Shown piece after piece: positions 6,928 through 14,822 of a stretch of DNA of 26,246 nt. Each line of letters opens with the position of its first letter. The first letter of the stretch is position 1. Source of the DNA: JBOGWP01 sp050693875 (GTDB lineage Bacteria > Actinomycetota > CADDZG01 > JAHWKV01 > JBOGWP01); NCBI GenBank assembly GCA_050693875.1, contig JBOGWP010000086.1, positions 1-26,246 of the forward strand, given 5' to 3'. Under the pieces are notes generated by a model. It was not told the origin of the DNA. It saw only the letters and a list, made by a program, of their open reading frames with translations, and made no database searches. Both the position numbers and the translations under genes were made by a program.

Positions 6928-7015
6928 CGTCCGTCTGTCTTCTGCGGGGGGACGCCGCTTACTGGCGCCCCGAACCGCGTGCGACACCAAGCGGCTACCC
7001 CCCCGAACCCCCCCT

Positions 7016-7037
7016 CCCGGACGGCCGCCCGTCCGGG
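7016..7037 (-). other. Stem-loop between secY and adk
   Basis: CCCGGACGG and CCGTCCGGG form a perfect 9-bp stem around a GCGG loop on the minus strand, 11 nt after the secY stop. It is followed by G-rich rather than U-rich sequence, so it does not look like a classical intrinsic terminator. It may slow transcription, protect an RNA end, or mark a processing site in the 121-bp secY-adk gap. Confidence 0.5.
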
Positions 7038-7048
7038 CCGCGGCGGCA

Positions 7049-8335
7049 TCAGGTGAGGAACCCCTCGTAGTGACGCATGAGTAGCTGGGATTCGAGTTGC
7101 TTCATGGTCTCGAGCGCGACGCCGACCGTGATCAGGATCGACGTGCCCCCGAACGGCAACTGCTGGACCGAGAGCGTGGCAAGCGCGATCGAAGGAAGGA
7201 TGGCAACAGCTGCCAGGAAGAACGATCCCGGAAGCGTGATGCGGGTGAGGATGAAGTCGAGGTGCTCGGCGGTCGGCCGGCCGGGCCGGATACCCGGAAC
7301 GAACCCCCCGTACTTCTTCATGTTGTCGGCGACGTCGATGGGGTTGAACGAGATTGCGGTGTAGAAGTAGGTGAAGAAGATGATGAGCAGTCCGTACAGA
7401 GCGATATGGACCACCGAGGACTCACGGGCCACGTACCGGTCGATGAAGTCCCGGAGCGGCTTCCACTGGATGACGGTTGCGATCAGCGCCGGGAAGTACA
7501 GAACGCTCGAGGCGAAGATGATTGGGATGACCCCCGCCTGGTTCACCTTGAGCGGGATGTAGGTTGACGTGCCTCCGTACATCTTCCGGCCGACGACGCG
7601 CTTGGCGTACTGGACGGGGATCCGCCGCTGCCCCTGCTCGACTAGGACGATGGCCACGATGATCAGGATCCCCAGGAAGAGGATCAGTCCCGCCCACGCG
7701 GGACCCAACTGCTTGTAGATCCCAACCCCTTCGAATGGAAGCCTCGAGACGATCGAGGCGAAGATCAGGATCGACATGCCGTTGCCGATGCCGCGCTGCG
7801 TGATCAGCTCGCCGAGCCACATGACGAGGGCAGTCCCGGCGGTCAGGGTCAGCACGATCAGGGCGACGCGAGCCCTGGTGAAATTCGGGATCAGGTCGAC
7901 GGTCTGGCCTCGGCTGTCCCGCAGCCCACCCCGGTGGAAGAGGAAGGTGAGCCCAGTCGACTGAAGGAGGGCCAGCGTGACGGTGAGGTAGCGAGTCCAC
8001 TGCGTGATCTTCTTGACCCCGACCTCGCCCTCCTTCTGCCAGGCCTCGAGCTTGGGGATCACGACCGTGAGGAGCTGCATGATGATGCTGGACGTGATGT
8101 AGGGCATGATCCCGAGGGCGAAGATCGCCAGCTGGGTGAGCGCCCCACCCGAGAACAGGTTCAGAAGCCCGACGATCCCGCCCCGCACCTCGGTGAGCCG
8201 CCGGGCTGCGGCGAAGTCGATGCCGGGAACGGGGATGTGCGAGCCGAGCCGGTAGACGCCGATGACGAGAAGCGTGAAGAGGATCTTCCGCCTCAAATCC
8301 GGAACCTTGAATGCGTTGACGAAGGCGGAGAGCAC
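7049..8335 (-). CDS. secY: Preprotein translocase subunit SecY
   Basis: A 428-residue SecY, the ten-helix channel of the Sec translocase in the cytoplasmic membrane. Visible features include KILFTLLVIGVYRLGSHIPVPG (TM1), the plug-region segment GIVGLLNLFSGGAL, GIMPYITSSIIMQLL, LITQRGIGNGMS, the NQAGVIPIIFA helix and the FNP-x-DVADNMKKYGGFVPGIRPG loop. The start is the GTG at 8335, with a GGGGAGGA about 7 nt upstream. It lies between rplO and adk, as in most spc operons. Confidence 0.97.
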   Translation of the reverse strand: MLSAFVNAFKVPDLRRKILFTLLVIGVYRLGSHIPVPGIDFAAARRLTEVRGGIVGLLNLFSGGALTQLAIFALGIMPYITSSIIMQLLTVVIPKLEAWQKEGEVGVKKITQWTRYLTVTLALLQSTGLTFLFHRGGLRDSRGQTVDLIPNFTRARVALIVLTLTAGTALVMWLGELITQRGIGNGMSILIFASIVSRLPFEGVGIYKQLGPAWAGLILFLGILIIVAIVLVEQGQRRIPVQYAKRVVGRKMYGGTSTYIPLKVNQAGVIPIIFASSVLYFPALIATVIQWKPLRDFIDRYVARESSVVHIALYGLLIIFFTYFYTAISFNPIDVADNMKKYGGFVPGIRPGRPTAEHLDFILTRITLPGSFFLAAVAILPSIALATLSVQQLPFGGTSILITVGVALETMKQLESQLLMRHYEGFLT

Positions 8336-8364
8336 CGGCGTCCTCCCCTAGCGACTCGTGGCTG

Positions 8365-8802
8365 TCAAGAAAGAACCTCGACCGCTCCGCCTGCCGCCTT
8401 GATCTTGGCGACCGCGGTCTCCGAGAACGCATGGGCCTTGATCGTCAACGCCCGGTCGATCTCTCCGCGGCCCAGCACCTTGACCTTGCCCTTCTTCTTG
8501 ACGAGCCCGCGAGACTTGAGGAGCTCCGGGGAAACTTCCGCGTTTGCCTCGAACGCCCCGAGCGCGTCGAGGTTGATCACGGTGTAGACCTGCTTGTCCA
8601 CGGGGGTGAACCCCGGAAGCTTCGGAAGGCGCATGTGAATGGGTATCTGCCCGCCCTCGTAGTGCCGGGCGACCTGCGACCGGGCACCTGCCCCCTTGGT
8701 GCCACGTCCGGCTGTCTTCCCCCTGCGTCCGGCGCGGCCGCGGCCGACGCGCACCTTCTGCCTGGTCGATCCGGGGGCCGGAGCAAGATCGTGCAGCTTC
8801 AC
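8365..8802 (-). CDS. rplO: 50S ribosomal protein L15
   Basis: A 145-residue L15 with the N-terminal MKLHDLAPAPGS, the glycine/arginine-rich RVGRGRAGRRGKTAGRGTKG segment (residues 18-37) that threads into 23S rRNA, and GGQIPIHMRLPKLPGF. The C-terminal globular half is of normal length. The GTG start at 8802 overlaps the rpmD stop (GTGA). Confidence 0.97.
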   Translation of the reverse strand: MKLHDLAPAPGSTRQKVRVGRGRAGRRGKTAGRGTKGAGARSQVARHYEGGQIPIHMRLPKLPGFTPVDKQVYTVINLDALGAFEANAEVSPELLKSRGLVKKKGKVKVLGRGEIDRALTIKAHAFSETAVAKIKAAGGAVEVLS

Positions 8803-9005
8803 GCCTCACCTCCCGCGCCCTGTCCGTCCACCGACTCGACCCTGACGAGGTGGGCGACCTTGCGAATCATCCCCGCGATGTCGGGACGATCGTCGACCTC
8901 GACACTGTCCCACATCCGCCGGATTCCCAGCGCCCGCAGCGTGCGCCCCTGATCGCCGCGCCGCGAGACCGAGCTTCGAACCTGGGTGACGCGCAGCTTT
9001 GCCAT
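8799..9005 (-). CDS. rpmD: 50S ribosomal protein L30
   Basis: A 68-residue L30. It begins MAKLRVTQVRS and contains RTLRALGIRRMWDSVEVDDRPDI in two adjoining stretches, the core of the family, then a short Gly/Ala/Glu tail beyond the usual 60 residues. I chose the ATG at 9005 because GAGGGG lies 5 nt upstream; a GTG at 9011 would instead overlap the rpsE TGA. The rpsE-rpmD-rplO order is standard for spc. Confidence 0.95.
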   Translation of the reverse strand: MAKLRVTQVRSSVSRRGDQGRTLRALGIRRMWDSVEVDDRPDIAGMIRKVAHLVRVESVDGQGAGGEA

Positions 9006-9007
9006 CG

Positions 9008-9598
9008 TCACCCCTCGATCGGTCGCGAGCTCACGGCCGCGGGCCGGAGCAGGTACGGCGGCGCGACCTCCTCCACGGACTTTCCGCGGCGGTTCGCGAC
9101 GTCTTCGGGACGCTGCAGCGACCGGAGGGCATCGATGGTGGCGTGGACGATGTTGATGGCGTTCGAGGAGCCGAGCGACTTCGAGAGAATGTCCTTGATC
9201 CCGGCGGCCTCGACGACTGCTCGGACGGGACCTCCGGCGATGACCCCGGTTCCCGGCGAGGCGGGCTTCAGCATCACCTCGGCCCCCGACGCCTCGCCCA
9301 TCACCTGATGCGGGATCGTGCTGGCGACCATAGGAACCGAGAACATCGCCCGGCGGGCCGACTCGGAGGCCTTGGAGATCGCCGCCGGGACCTCGCGGGC
9401 CTTGCCCTGGCCGACGCCGACGCGACCGGACCCGTCACCGACCACGACCACCGCGCTGAAGGAGAACCGCCGGCCGCCCTTGACGACCTTGGCGACGCGG
9501 CGCGGGCGGCCGACGATGCGCTCGATGTACCCGCCACGCCCATCGTCGTCGCGTCGCCCTCCCGGGCCTCCGCCACCCCAGCCACCTCGCTGTCCCAT
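9008..9598 (-). CDS. rpsE: 30S ribosomal protein S5
   Basis: A 196-residue S5, involved in decoding accuracy at the mRNA entry channel. After a Gly/Arg/Asp-rich N-terminal stretch (about residues 1-24) come VAKVVKGGRRFSFSAVVVVGDG, the S5 RNA-binding region, and the C-terminal domain with GTGVIAGGPVRAVVEAAGIKD and the SNAINIVHATIDAL block. The ATG at 9598 shares bases with the rplR stop (TGATG). Confidence 0.97.
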   Translation of the reverse strand: MGQRGGWGGGGPGGRRDDDGRGGYIERIVGRPRRVAKVVKGGRRFSFSAVVVVGDGSGRVGVGQGKAREVPAAISKASESARRAMFSVPMVASTIPHQVMGEASGAEVMLKPASPGTGVIAGGPVRAVVEAAGIKDILSKSLGSSNAINIVHATIDALRSLQRPEDVANRRGKSVEEVAPPYLLRPAAVSSRPIEG

Positions 9599-9954
9599 CA
9601 GAGCTCCAACCCCTTCTCGCGTGCGCCGTCGGCCAGCGCCTTGACCCGTCCATGGTAGAGGAAGCCCCCGCGGTCGAAGACGACCGACCGGACCCCCCGG
9701 TCGAAGGCGCGCTCGGCCACGAGCCGCCCGACGGCTGCCGCCGCGTCGCCGGAACCGAGGTGCAGTGTGCGAACCTGTTGATCGAGCGTCGAGGCAGAGG
9801 CCAGCGTCCGGCCGCCCAGGTCGTCGATGATCTGGGCGTACAGGTGGCGGTTGCTCCGGAACACCGCAAGGCGCGGCCGCCCGGGCGAGCCCGCAACACG
9901 CTTGCGGACCCTTCGGTGCCGCTTGATGCGCTGGAGGCGTGTCGATGCGCTCAC
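9598..9954 (-). CDS. rplR: 50S ribosomal protein L18
   Basis: A 118-residue L18, a 5S rRNA-binding protein. Features are RHRRVRKRVAGSPGRPRLAVFRSNRHLYAQ, given here as one family block near residues 12-41 but split by a conserved turn, and the ending RGGFLYHGRVKALADGAREKG. The start is the GTG at 9954, which overlaps the rplF TGA (GTGA). The same frame stays open further upstream, but that stretch is antisense-like read-through over rplF and is not part of the protein. Confidence 0.96.
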   Translation of the reverse strand: MSASTRLQRIKRHRRVRKRVAGSPGRPRLAVFRSNRHLYAQIIDDLGGRTLASASTLDQQVRTLHLGSGDAAAAVGRLVAERAFDRGVRSVVFDRGGFLYHGRVKALADGAREKGLEL

Positions 9955-10487
9955 TTGGCGGTCTTCCCTGCCTTCTTCCGGATCTGCTCGCCCGCGTAGC
10001 GGACGCCCTTCTGCTTGTAGGGGTCGGGGCTCCGAAGCGCACGGATTTCGGCCGCGACCTGCCCGACGAGCTCCTTGTCGGCCCCCCGGATCGTGATCTT
10101 CGTCGGGCTGGGGACCTCGAACGTGATCCCTTCGGGAGCCGGGTAGCTGATCGGATGCGAGTAGCCGAGTGCGAGCTCGATCCCTTCGCCCTTGGCGATT
10201 GCCCGGTAACCGACACCGTGGATCTCGAGGTTCTTCTGGAATCCCTCGGTCACGCCCTGGACCATGTTCGCGATCAGCGTGCGCGTCAGACCGTGCAGCG
10301 AGCGGTGCTCGCCGTCGTCGGAGGGCCGGGTCACGACGATGTGGTCGTTCTGGCGGTCGACGGCCATCGCACGGGGAATCGTTCGCTCCAGCGCCCCCTT
10401 GGGCCCGCGGACGCGAACGAACCCCGGCTCGAGCGTGACCTCCACGCCCGCCGGGACCGTGATCGGCGTCCTTCCGATTCGACTCAT
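9951..10487 (-). CDS. rplF: 50S ribosomal protein L6
   Basis: A 178-residue L6 made of two similar domains. It opens MSRIGRTPITVPAGVEV, has GPKGALERTIPRAM, the linker block LIANMVQGVTEGFQKNLEIHGVGYRA, and ends DPYKQKGVRYAGEQIRKKAGKTAK, the rRNA-contacting tail. The length is typical. It starts at an ATG at 10487, 65 bp after rpsH, one of the wider gaps inside spc. Confidence 0.97.
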   Translation of the reverse strand: MSRIGRTPITVPAGVEVTLEPGFVRVRGPKGALERTIPRAMAVDRQNDHIVVTRPSDDGEHRSLHGLTRTLIANMVQGVTEGFQKNLEIHGVGYRAIAKGEGIELALGYSHPISYPAPEGITFEVPSPTKITIRGADKELVGQVAAEIRALRSPDPYKQKGVRYAGEQIRKKAGKTAK

Positions 10488-10552
10488 CGCCTACCCAGCT
10501 CCTCGTTGCTCTCCGTGCCGCCAAACCACAGGCCGCCTCCCGGCTGCCCGGC

Positions 10553-10975
10553 TCACCAGACGAACGCGAGCACCTCTCCCCCAACCCCGGCCCTGCCGGC
10601 CTCGCGGTCCGACATGACCCCGGTCGAGGTCGAGAGGATGGCCGTGCCCATGCCCCCCAGCACCTTCGGAAGGTTGCCCGACTTGGCGTAGACCCGCCGT
10701 CCGGGCCTCGAAATCCTCCGCAGTCCGGAGATCGCCCTCGCCCGGTCGTGGCCGTACTTCAGCGTGATCCGGATCACCGGATGGCCGCCCCCGGCGCCTC
10801 CCGCTGCGGAGGGCATCGTGACGTGCTCGAGGGCCGCGACGTACCCCTCGTCGCGAAGGATCCGCGCGATCTCCGTCTTGATCCTCGACGCGGGAACGTC
10901 GACGGTCTCGTGCTCGGCCTTCGTGGCGTTCCGGATCCGGGCCAGCATGTCGGCGATCGGGTCGGTCATGGTCAT
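10553..10975 (-). CDS. rpsH: 30S ribosomal protein S8
   Basis: A 140-residue S8, a primary 16S rRNA binder. It opens MTMTDPIADMLARIRNA and ends with the conserved GLRRISRPGRRVYAKSGNLP block, GMGTAILSTSTGVMSDREA and GGEVLAFVW. A Gly/Ala-rich insertion sits near residues 57-65. I chose the ATG at 10975 because GAGG lies 5 nt upstream; a second ATG at 10969 is the alternative. It follows rpsZ by 7 nt. In E. coli S8 represses spc by binding mRNA; no matching site was recognised here. Confidence 0.96.
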   Translation of the reverse strand: MTMTDPIADMLARIRNATKAEHETVDVPASRIKTEIARILRDEGYVAALEHVTMPSAAGGAGGGHPVIRITLKYGHDRARAISGLRRISRPGRRVYAKSGNLPKVLGGMGTAILSTSTGVMSDREAGRAGVGGEVLAFVW

Positions 10976-10982
10976 CGTCGCC

Positions 10983-11168
10983 TCACCAACTCGATTTCGT
11001 GATGCCGGGGATCTCCCCCCGGTGGGCCAGCTCGCGGACGCACAGCCGGCACATGCCGAAGCGGCGGAGGTAGGCCCTCGGCCGGCCACAGCGCCGGCAC
11101 CGGTGGTATGCCCGCACCTTGAACTTGGGCGGCTGCGCCGCCTTGTGCCTCAATGCCTTCTTTGCCAC
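10983..11168 (-). CDS. rpsZ: 30S ribosomal protein S14, type Z
   Basis: A 61-residue S14 of the short zinc-binding type. Cys24, Cys27, Cys40 and Cys43 form the C-x2-C / C-x2-C zinc site within CRRCGRPRAYLRRFGMCRLC. The family ending GEIPGITKSSW is present. The start is the GTG at 11168, preceded by GGGACGGGAG. The type Z form, not the long zinc-free paralogue, occupies the spc position between rplE and rpsH. Confidence 0.97.
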   Translation of the reverse strand: MAKKALRHKAAQPPKFKVRAYHRCRRCGRPRAYLRRFGMCRLCVRELAHRGEIPGITKSSW

Positions 11169-11261
11169 GCTACTCCCGTCCCTCTTCCGCCCGGCAACGA
11201 ACCTGCCCCACCCGGGCCTCGCAGCTTATCCGCACCCGCAGGCCTGCCACAGCCACCACCC

Positions 11262-11819
11262 CTAAGTCCGGAACGGGAAGCCAAGGGCCTTCAGGAGCTC
11301 CCGGCCGTGCTCGTCGCTGGCGGCGGTCGTGACGACCGTGATGTCCATCCCTCGCACCTTGCCGATCTTGTCGTAGTCGATCTCCGGAAAGATCAGCTGC
11401 TCCGAGACGCCGAAGGTGTAATTCCCAGCCCCGTCGAACGAGCGCGGGGACAGGCCACGGAAGTCACGAATGCGAGGGAGAGCCACCGAGAGGAGCCTGT
11501 CGAGGAACTCCCACATCCGGTCGCCGCGCAGCGTCACCCGGGCTCCGATGGCGACTCCCTCGCGCAGCTTGAAGGCCGCGATCGACTTCCTTGCCCTGGT
11601 GATCTGGGGCTTCTGGCCGGTGATGATGGCGAGCTCGGCGACGGCGTCGTCGAGAACCTTGGCCTCTTTCACCGCATCGCCCACGCCCGTGTTCACCACG
11701 ATCTTCTCGAGGACCGGGACGGCCATGACGTTGAGTCCAAGCCGGCCCGCCAGGTCCGGGCGGATCTCCTCGACGTAGCGCGCCTTGAGGCGGGGCCTCA
11801 TCGGAGCAGCAACGGCCAT
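11262..11819 (-). CDS. rplE: 50S ribosomal protein L5
   Basis: A 185-residue L5, which binds 5S rRNA and contacts the P-site tRNA. Family blocks include EKIVVNTGVGDAVKEAK, ITGQKPQITRARKSIAAFKLREG, DRLLSVALPRIRDFRGL and the C-terminal EIDYDKIGKVRGMDITVVTTA. I chose the ATG at 11819 because a GGGAGGGAGA lies about 7 nt upstream; the longer in-frame GTG at 11840 lies inside rplX. A 93-bp gap separates it from rpsZ. Confidence 0.97.
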   Translation of the reverse strand: MAVAAPMRPRLKARYVEEIRPDLAGRLGLNVMAVPVLEKIVVNTGVGDAVKEAKVLDDAVAELAIITGQKPQITRARKSIAAFKLREGVAIGARVTLRGDRMWEFLDRLLSVALPRIRDFRGLSPRSFDGAGNYTFGVSEQLIFPEIDYDKIGKVRGMDITVVTTAASDEHGRELLKALGFPFRT

Positions 11820-11821
11820 CG

Positions 11822-12151
11822 TCAGATCTCCCTCCCGCACTTCCGGCAGATGCGGGTCTTGGCTCCATCGGGCTCCACCCGAAAGCCCACGCGGGTCGGC
11901 CCGTCGGCGGAGCAGACCAGCGCCACGTTCGACAGGCTGATCGGCAGCTCGGTGGTGATGATGCCGCCCTCCTGACCGCCGCGGCCCTTCGCCGGACGCA
12001 CCTTCTCGTGCCGCTTCACCCGGTTCACGCCTTCGACGATGACGCGGTTCGACTTCGGGAGGACGCCGATCACGCGCCCTTCTCGCCCGGCTGCGGCATC
12101 CTTGCCGGCGATGACCCGCACCCGGTCGCCCTTGCGAATCTTGGCGGCCAT
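11822..12151 (-). CDS. rplX: 50S ribosomal protein L24
   Basis: A 109-residue L24, an early 50S assembly protein with an N-terminal KOW motif (KIRKGDRVRVIAGKDAA, then GREGRVIGV). Later blocks are NRVIVEGVNRVKRH, the GGIITTELPISLSNVAL segment and the ending RICRKCGREI, whose Cys102 and Cys105 form a CxxC pair. The ATG at 12151 overlaps the rplN stop (TGATG) and has GGAGGT 6 nt upstream; the GTG just before it is a less likely start. Confidence 0.97.
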   Translation of the reverse strand: MAAKIRKGDRVRVIAGKDAAAGREGRVIGVLPKSNRVIVEGVNRVKRHEKVRPAKGRGGQEGGIITTELPISLSNVALVCSADGPTRVGFRVEPDGAKTRICRKCGREI

Positions 12152-12519
12152 CACAACACCTCCGGCGCCAGCGAGATGATCTTCATGAATCGCTTCTCCC
12201 GAAGCTCGCGCGCCACGGGCCCGAACACGCGCGTGCCGCGCGGGTTGTTCTGCTCGTTGATCAAGACGACGGCGTTGTCGTCGAAGCGGATGTAGCTGCC
12301 GTCGGCCCTCCGCTTCTCCTTCGCCGTCCGCACCACGACGCCTTTCACCACTTCACCCTTCTTCACTTGCTGGTTGGGCAGGGCGTCCTTCACCGTGGCG
12401 ACCACGATGTCGCCGAGCCCCGCGTACCGCCGGCTGGATCCGCCGAGCACTTTGATCACCAGCACCTCGCGGGCCCCGGTGTTGTCGGCTACTCGCAGCC
12501 TCGACTCCTGCTGAATCAC
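12151..12519 (-). CDS. rplN: 50S ribosomal protein L14
   Basis: A 122-residue L14, exactly the usual length, at the 30S-50S interface (bridge B8). It opens MIQQESRLRVADNTGAREVL and contains KVLGGSSRRYAGLGDIVVATVK, split here only for mention, DGSYIRFDDNAVVLIN and the end EKRFMKIISLAPEVL. The GTG at 12519 overlaps the rpsQ TGA (GTGA); the in-frame extension further upstream lies inside rpsQ and is not family-like. Confidence 0.97.
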   Translation of the reverse strand: MIQQESRLRVADNTGAREVLVIKVLGGSSRRYAGLGDIVVATVKDALPNQQVKKGEVVKGVVVRTAKEKRRADGSYIRFDDNAVVLINEQNNPRGTRVFGPVARELREKRFMKIISLAPEVL

Positions 12520-12782
12520 CTGGCCCGCTCCAAGACCTCGACCACCCGCCACCGCTTGGTCCGCGACACGGGGCGCGTCTCCATCAGGCGCACCGTGTCG
12601 CCGCGGTGGGCGTCATTGGCCTCGTCGTGGGCGTGAAGCTTCTTCCTCCGGCGGTAGGTCTTCCCATAGAGGGGATGCCGGACGGTCTGCTCCACCTGGA
12701 CCACGACGGTCTTGTCCATCGCGTCGCTGACCACGATCCCAGTCCTGGTCTTGCGCGAACCCCGCTCGCCTGTGCTCGCCAC
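12516..12782 (-). CDS. rpsQ: 30S ribosomal protein S17
   Basis: An 88-residue S17, an OB-fold 16S rRNA-binding protein. The blocks KTRTGIVVSDAMDKTVVV, HPLYGKTYRRRKKLHAHDE and GDTVRLMETRPVSRTKRWRV are all diagnostic. The GTG start at 12782 directly follows the rpmC TAG with no spacer. Confidence 0.97.
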   Translation of the reverse strand: MASTGERGSRKTRTGIVVSDAMDKTVVVQVEQTVRHPLYGKTYRRRKKLHAHDEANDAHRGDTVRLMETRPVSRTKRWRVVEVLERAR

Positions 12783-13103
12783 CTATCGCTCCCCCTCATC
12801 AGCCGAGTCGGCTGGGTGCCCGGGGGCGGCCTCGCCGGCTTCCGAAACTTCTGTGCCCTCGTCGCCGCGCCGGTGGCGACGGCGTGGCGTGGCCTCCTCC
12901 GGCACGGCCTGGATGCCCAGCTCGCGCTCCCGAAGGATCGTGAGCACCTGGGCGACCCCCCGGCGAACGATCGCGAGGCGCTTGTAGTTCTCGAGCTGCC
13001 CGGTGGCCTGCTGGAACCGGAGGTTGAAGAGCTCCTCCTTCGACTCGTCGAGGCGCGTCTGCAGCTCGGCTGTCGGCAGCTCTCGCAGCTCGCCGGTCTT
13101 CAT
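12783..13103 (-). CDS. rpmC: 50S ribosomal protein L29 with acidic C-terminal tail
   Basis: A 106-residue L29, a helical hairpin near the exit tunnel that helps form the docking site for nascent-chain factors. Residues 1-66 are the usual protein (LRELPTAELQTRLDESKEEL, LRFQQATGQLEN, LAIVRRGVAQVLTILRERE). The last 40 residues form an Arg/His patch followed by a Glu/Gly/Ala-rich tail not found in short L29 proteins. The ATG at 13103 overlaps the rplP TGA (ATGA). Confidence 0.96.
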   Translation of the reverse strand: MKTGELRELPTAELQTRLDESKEELFNLRFQQATGQLENYKRLAIVRRGVAQVLTILRERELGIQAVPEEATPRRRHRRGDEGTEVSEAGEAAPGHPADSADEGER

Positions 13104-13519
13104 ACCGCGGCCTCCTCACGCTTCACGAACCGGCTCTTGATCGGAAGCTTGTGCCCGGCAAGCCGCATGGCCTCGCGCGCCAGCGGCTCGCTCACCCCCG
13201 AGAGCTCGAACAGCACCCGTCCTGGCTTCACGACGGCCACCCAGCCCTCGGGGTTGCCCTTGCCCGAGCCCATCCGGGTCTCAGCGGGCTTCTTCGTGTA
13301 GGGCTTGTCGGGGAAGATGTTGATCCACACCTTCCCGCCTCGGCGGATGTGGCGCGTGATCGCAACACGGGCCGACTCGATCTGGTGATCCGTGATCCAC
13401 CCGGGCTCCAGCGCCTGGATGCCGTAGTCACCGAAGTTCACCGCGGTCCCGCCCTTCGACAGGCCCTTCATCCGCCCGCGGTGCTGCTTGCGGTGCTTGA
13501 CCTTCTTCGGCATCAACAT
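13100..13519 (-). CDS. rplP: 50S ribosomal protein L16
   Basis: A 139-residue L16, which lines the A-site tRNA path and is needed late in 50S assembly. It opens MLMPKKVKHRKQHRGRMKG and has FGDYGIQALEPGWIT, RHIRRGGKVWINIFPDKP and KKPAETRMGSGKGNPEGWVA. I chose the first ATG (13519) because many relatives start ML-x-P; an ATG at 13513 is the alternative. An AGGAGG lies 11 nt upstream of 13519. Confidence 0.97.
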   Translation of the reverse strand: MLMPKKVKHRKQHRGRMKGLSKGGTAVNFGDYGIQALEPGWITDHQIESARVAITRHIRRGGKVWINIFPDKPYTKKPAETRMGSGKGNPEGWVAVVKPGRVLFELSGVSEPLAREAMRLAGHKLPIKSRFVKREEAAV

Positions 13520-13524
13520 CGAGC

Positions 13525-14334
13525 TCAGCTCCTCCTGTCGGCGGCCGGTGCCGCCTCGGGCGCCGCTCCGGCACCGCCACCACCGCTTGCAGCGCCGCGT
13601 CCCCGCCGGCGCTCACCGGGCGCGGAGGGCTTGGGGGCCTCCCGCTGGGCCGCTCCCGCCGACCCGCGCACCGGGACGACCTCCCCCTTGTAGATCCAGA
13701 CCTTGACGCCGATGCGGCCGAACGTGGTCCGAGCCTCGGCGAACCCGTAGTCGATGTCCGCCCGGAGCGTGTGGAGTGGAACCTTGCCTTCATGATAGCC
13801 CTCACGCCGGCTCATCTCGGCCCCGCCGAGCCGCCCGCCGCAGGCCACCTTGACGCCCAGCCCGCCCGCCTTGATCGCCGTGTTCACGGCCTTGCGCATC
13901 GCTCTGCGGAACGAGACGCGAGAGGACAGCTGCTCGGCCACGGCCTGGGCCAGCAGCTGGGCGTCCAGGTCGGGCATCTTGACCTCGATGATGTTCAGCT
14001 GCACCTGGACGTTGACCTCCTTGCCCGTCCGGGAACGAGCGGCATGACTCTCGAGGCCCTCCAGCGCGGCGCGGATCTCCTCGGCCTGCACGCCGCGGCG
14101 CCCGATGACGATCCCCGGACGGGCGGTGTGCACGTCGACGCGCACTCGCTCCCGCGTGCGTTCGATCTCGATCCGGCTGATCGCGGCATGCGGCAACAGG
14201 TTGCGAAGGTACGCGCGGATACGGTCGTCCTGCAGGACGTAGTCGCGGAACTGCGATCCCTCGGCGTACCAGCGCGACTTCCAGTCGTTGACGATGCCGA
14301 GACGCAGCCCGTACGGGTGGACTTTGTGTCCCAA
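13525..14334 (-). CDS. rpsC: 30S ribosomal protein S3 with low-complexity tail
   Basis: A 269-residue S3, part of the mRNA entry channel and helicase. It opens MGHKVHPYGLRLGIVNDW, has a KH domain with the GIVIGRRG motif, and continues through LGGAEMSRREGYHEGKVPLH. The standard S3 core ends near residue 220; about 45 residues of Ala/Gly/Arg/Pro-rich tail follow. The start is a TTG at 14334, forced by the conserved GHKVHP N-terminus; a GGGGAGG 7 nt upstream, inside the end of rplV, is the likely ribosome-binding site. Confidence 0.96.
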   Translation of the reverse strand: MGHKVHPYGLRLGIVNDWKSRWYAEGSQFRDYVLQDDRIRAYLRNLLPHAAISRIEIERTRERVRVDVHTARPGIVIGRRGVQAEEIRAALEGLESHAARSRTGKEVNVQVQLNIIEVKMPDLDAQLLAQAVAEQLSSRVSFRRAMRKAVNTAIKAGGLGVKVACGGRLGGAEMSRREGYHEGKVPLHTLRADIDYGFAEARTTFGRIGVKVWIYKGEVVPVRGSAGAAQREAPKPSAPGERRRGRGAASGGGGAGAAPEAAPAADRRS

Positions 14335-14338
14335 CCTC

Positions 14339-14803
14339 CTACCTCCCCTCGTCCGTTGCCGATCGCTGCCCGCCGCGGCGCTCCCGGCGTCGGCGGCCCT
14401 TCTCTTCGCGGGACCCACGGGCACCACCCGGCACGACCTGCGGCGCCACTCGCTCGACCACGAGGTCGATGTGACTGGTGCGCTTCCGGACCCGGTAGGC
14501 GCGGCCGAGCGCCCGGGGACGAAACCGCCGAATGGTCGGCCCCTCGTCAGCCAGGGCGATCTTGACCACGAGCTCGTCCTGGGGGATTTGAAAGTTCTGC
14601 TCGGCGTTCGCCACCGCGGCCTCCAGAACCTTGGAGAGCTCCCGGCTTGCCGCCTTCGGCGTGAAGGCGAGGATTCGCCGGGCCTCATCGACCGGCTTGC
14701 CGCGGATCAGCGCGGCCACCTGACGCAGCTTGAATGGGCTCATGTTGACGTAGCGGGCGCGCGCGTTGGCCTGCGTCGCCAGCTCGCCCGGCTCGCGTGC
14801 CAC
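14339..14803 (-). CDS. rplV: 50S ribosomal protein L22 with basic tail
   Basis: A 154-residue L22, whose beta-hairpin lines the exit tunnel. Family blocks include ARYVNMSPFKLRQVAALIRGK, given loosely, EARRILAFTPKAASRELSKVL and the hairpin region GPTIRRFRPRALGRAYRVRKRTSHI in two parts. After VERVAP there is a strongly basic tail (Arg/Gly/Glu-rich) of about 30 residues beyond the usual end. The start is the GTG at 14803. Its last codons supply the Shine-Dalgarno sequence for rpsC. Confidence 0.96.
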   Translation of the reverse strand: MAREPGELATQANARARYVNMSPFKLRQVAALIRGKPVDEARRILAFTPKAASRELSKVLEAAVANAEQNFQIPQDELVVKIALADEGPTIRRFRPRALGRAYRVRKRTSHIDLVVERVAPQVVPGGARGSREEKGRRRRERRGGQRSATDEGR

Positions 14804-14822
14804 CGCTATCGCCCCCCCTCGC

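Noticed and set aside
9955..10584. A longer L18 frame extending over rplF and beyond
   Set aside because: The upstream part is out-of-frame read-through over rplF with a compositional rather than protein-like sequence; the GTG at 9954 gives the family length.
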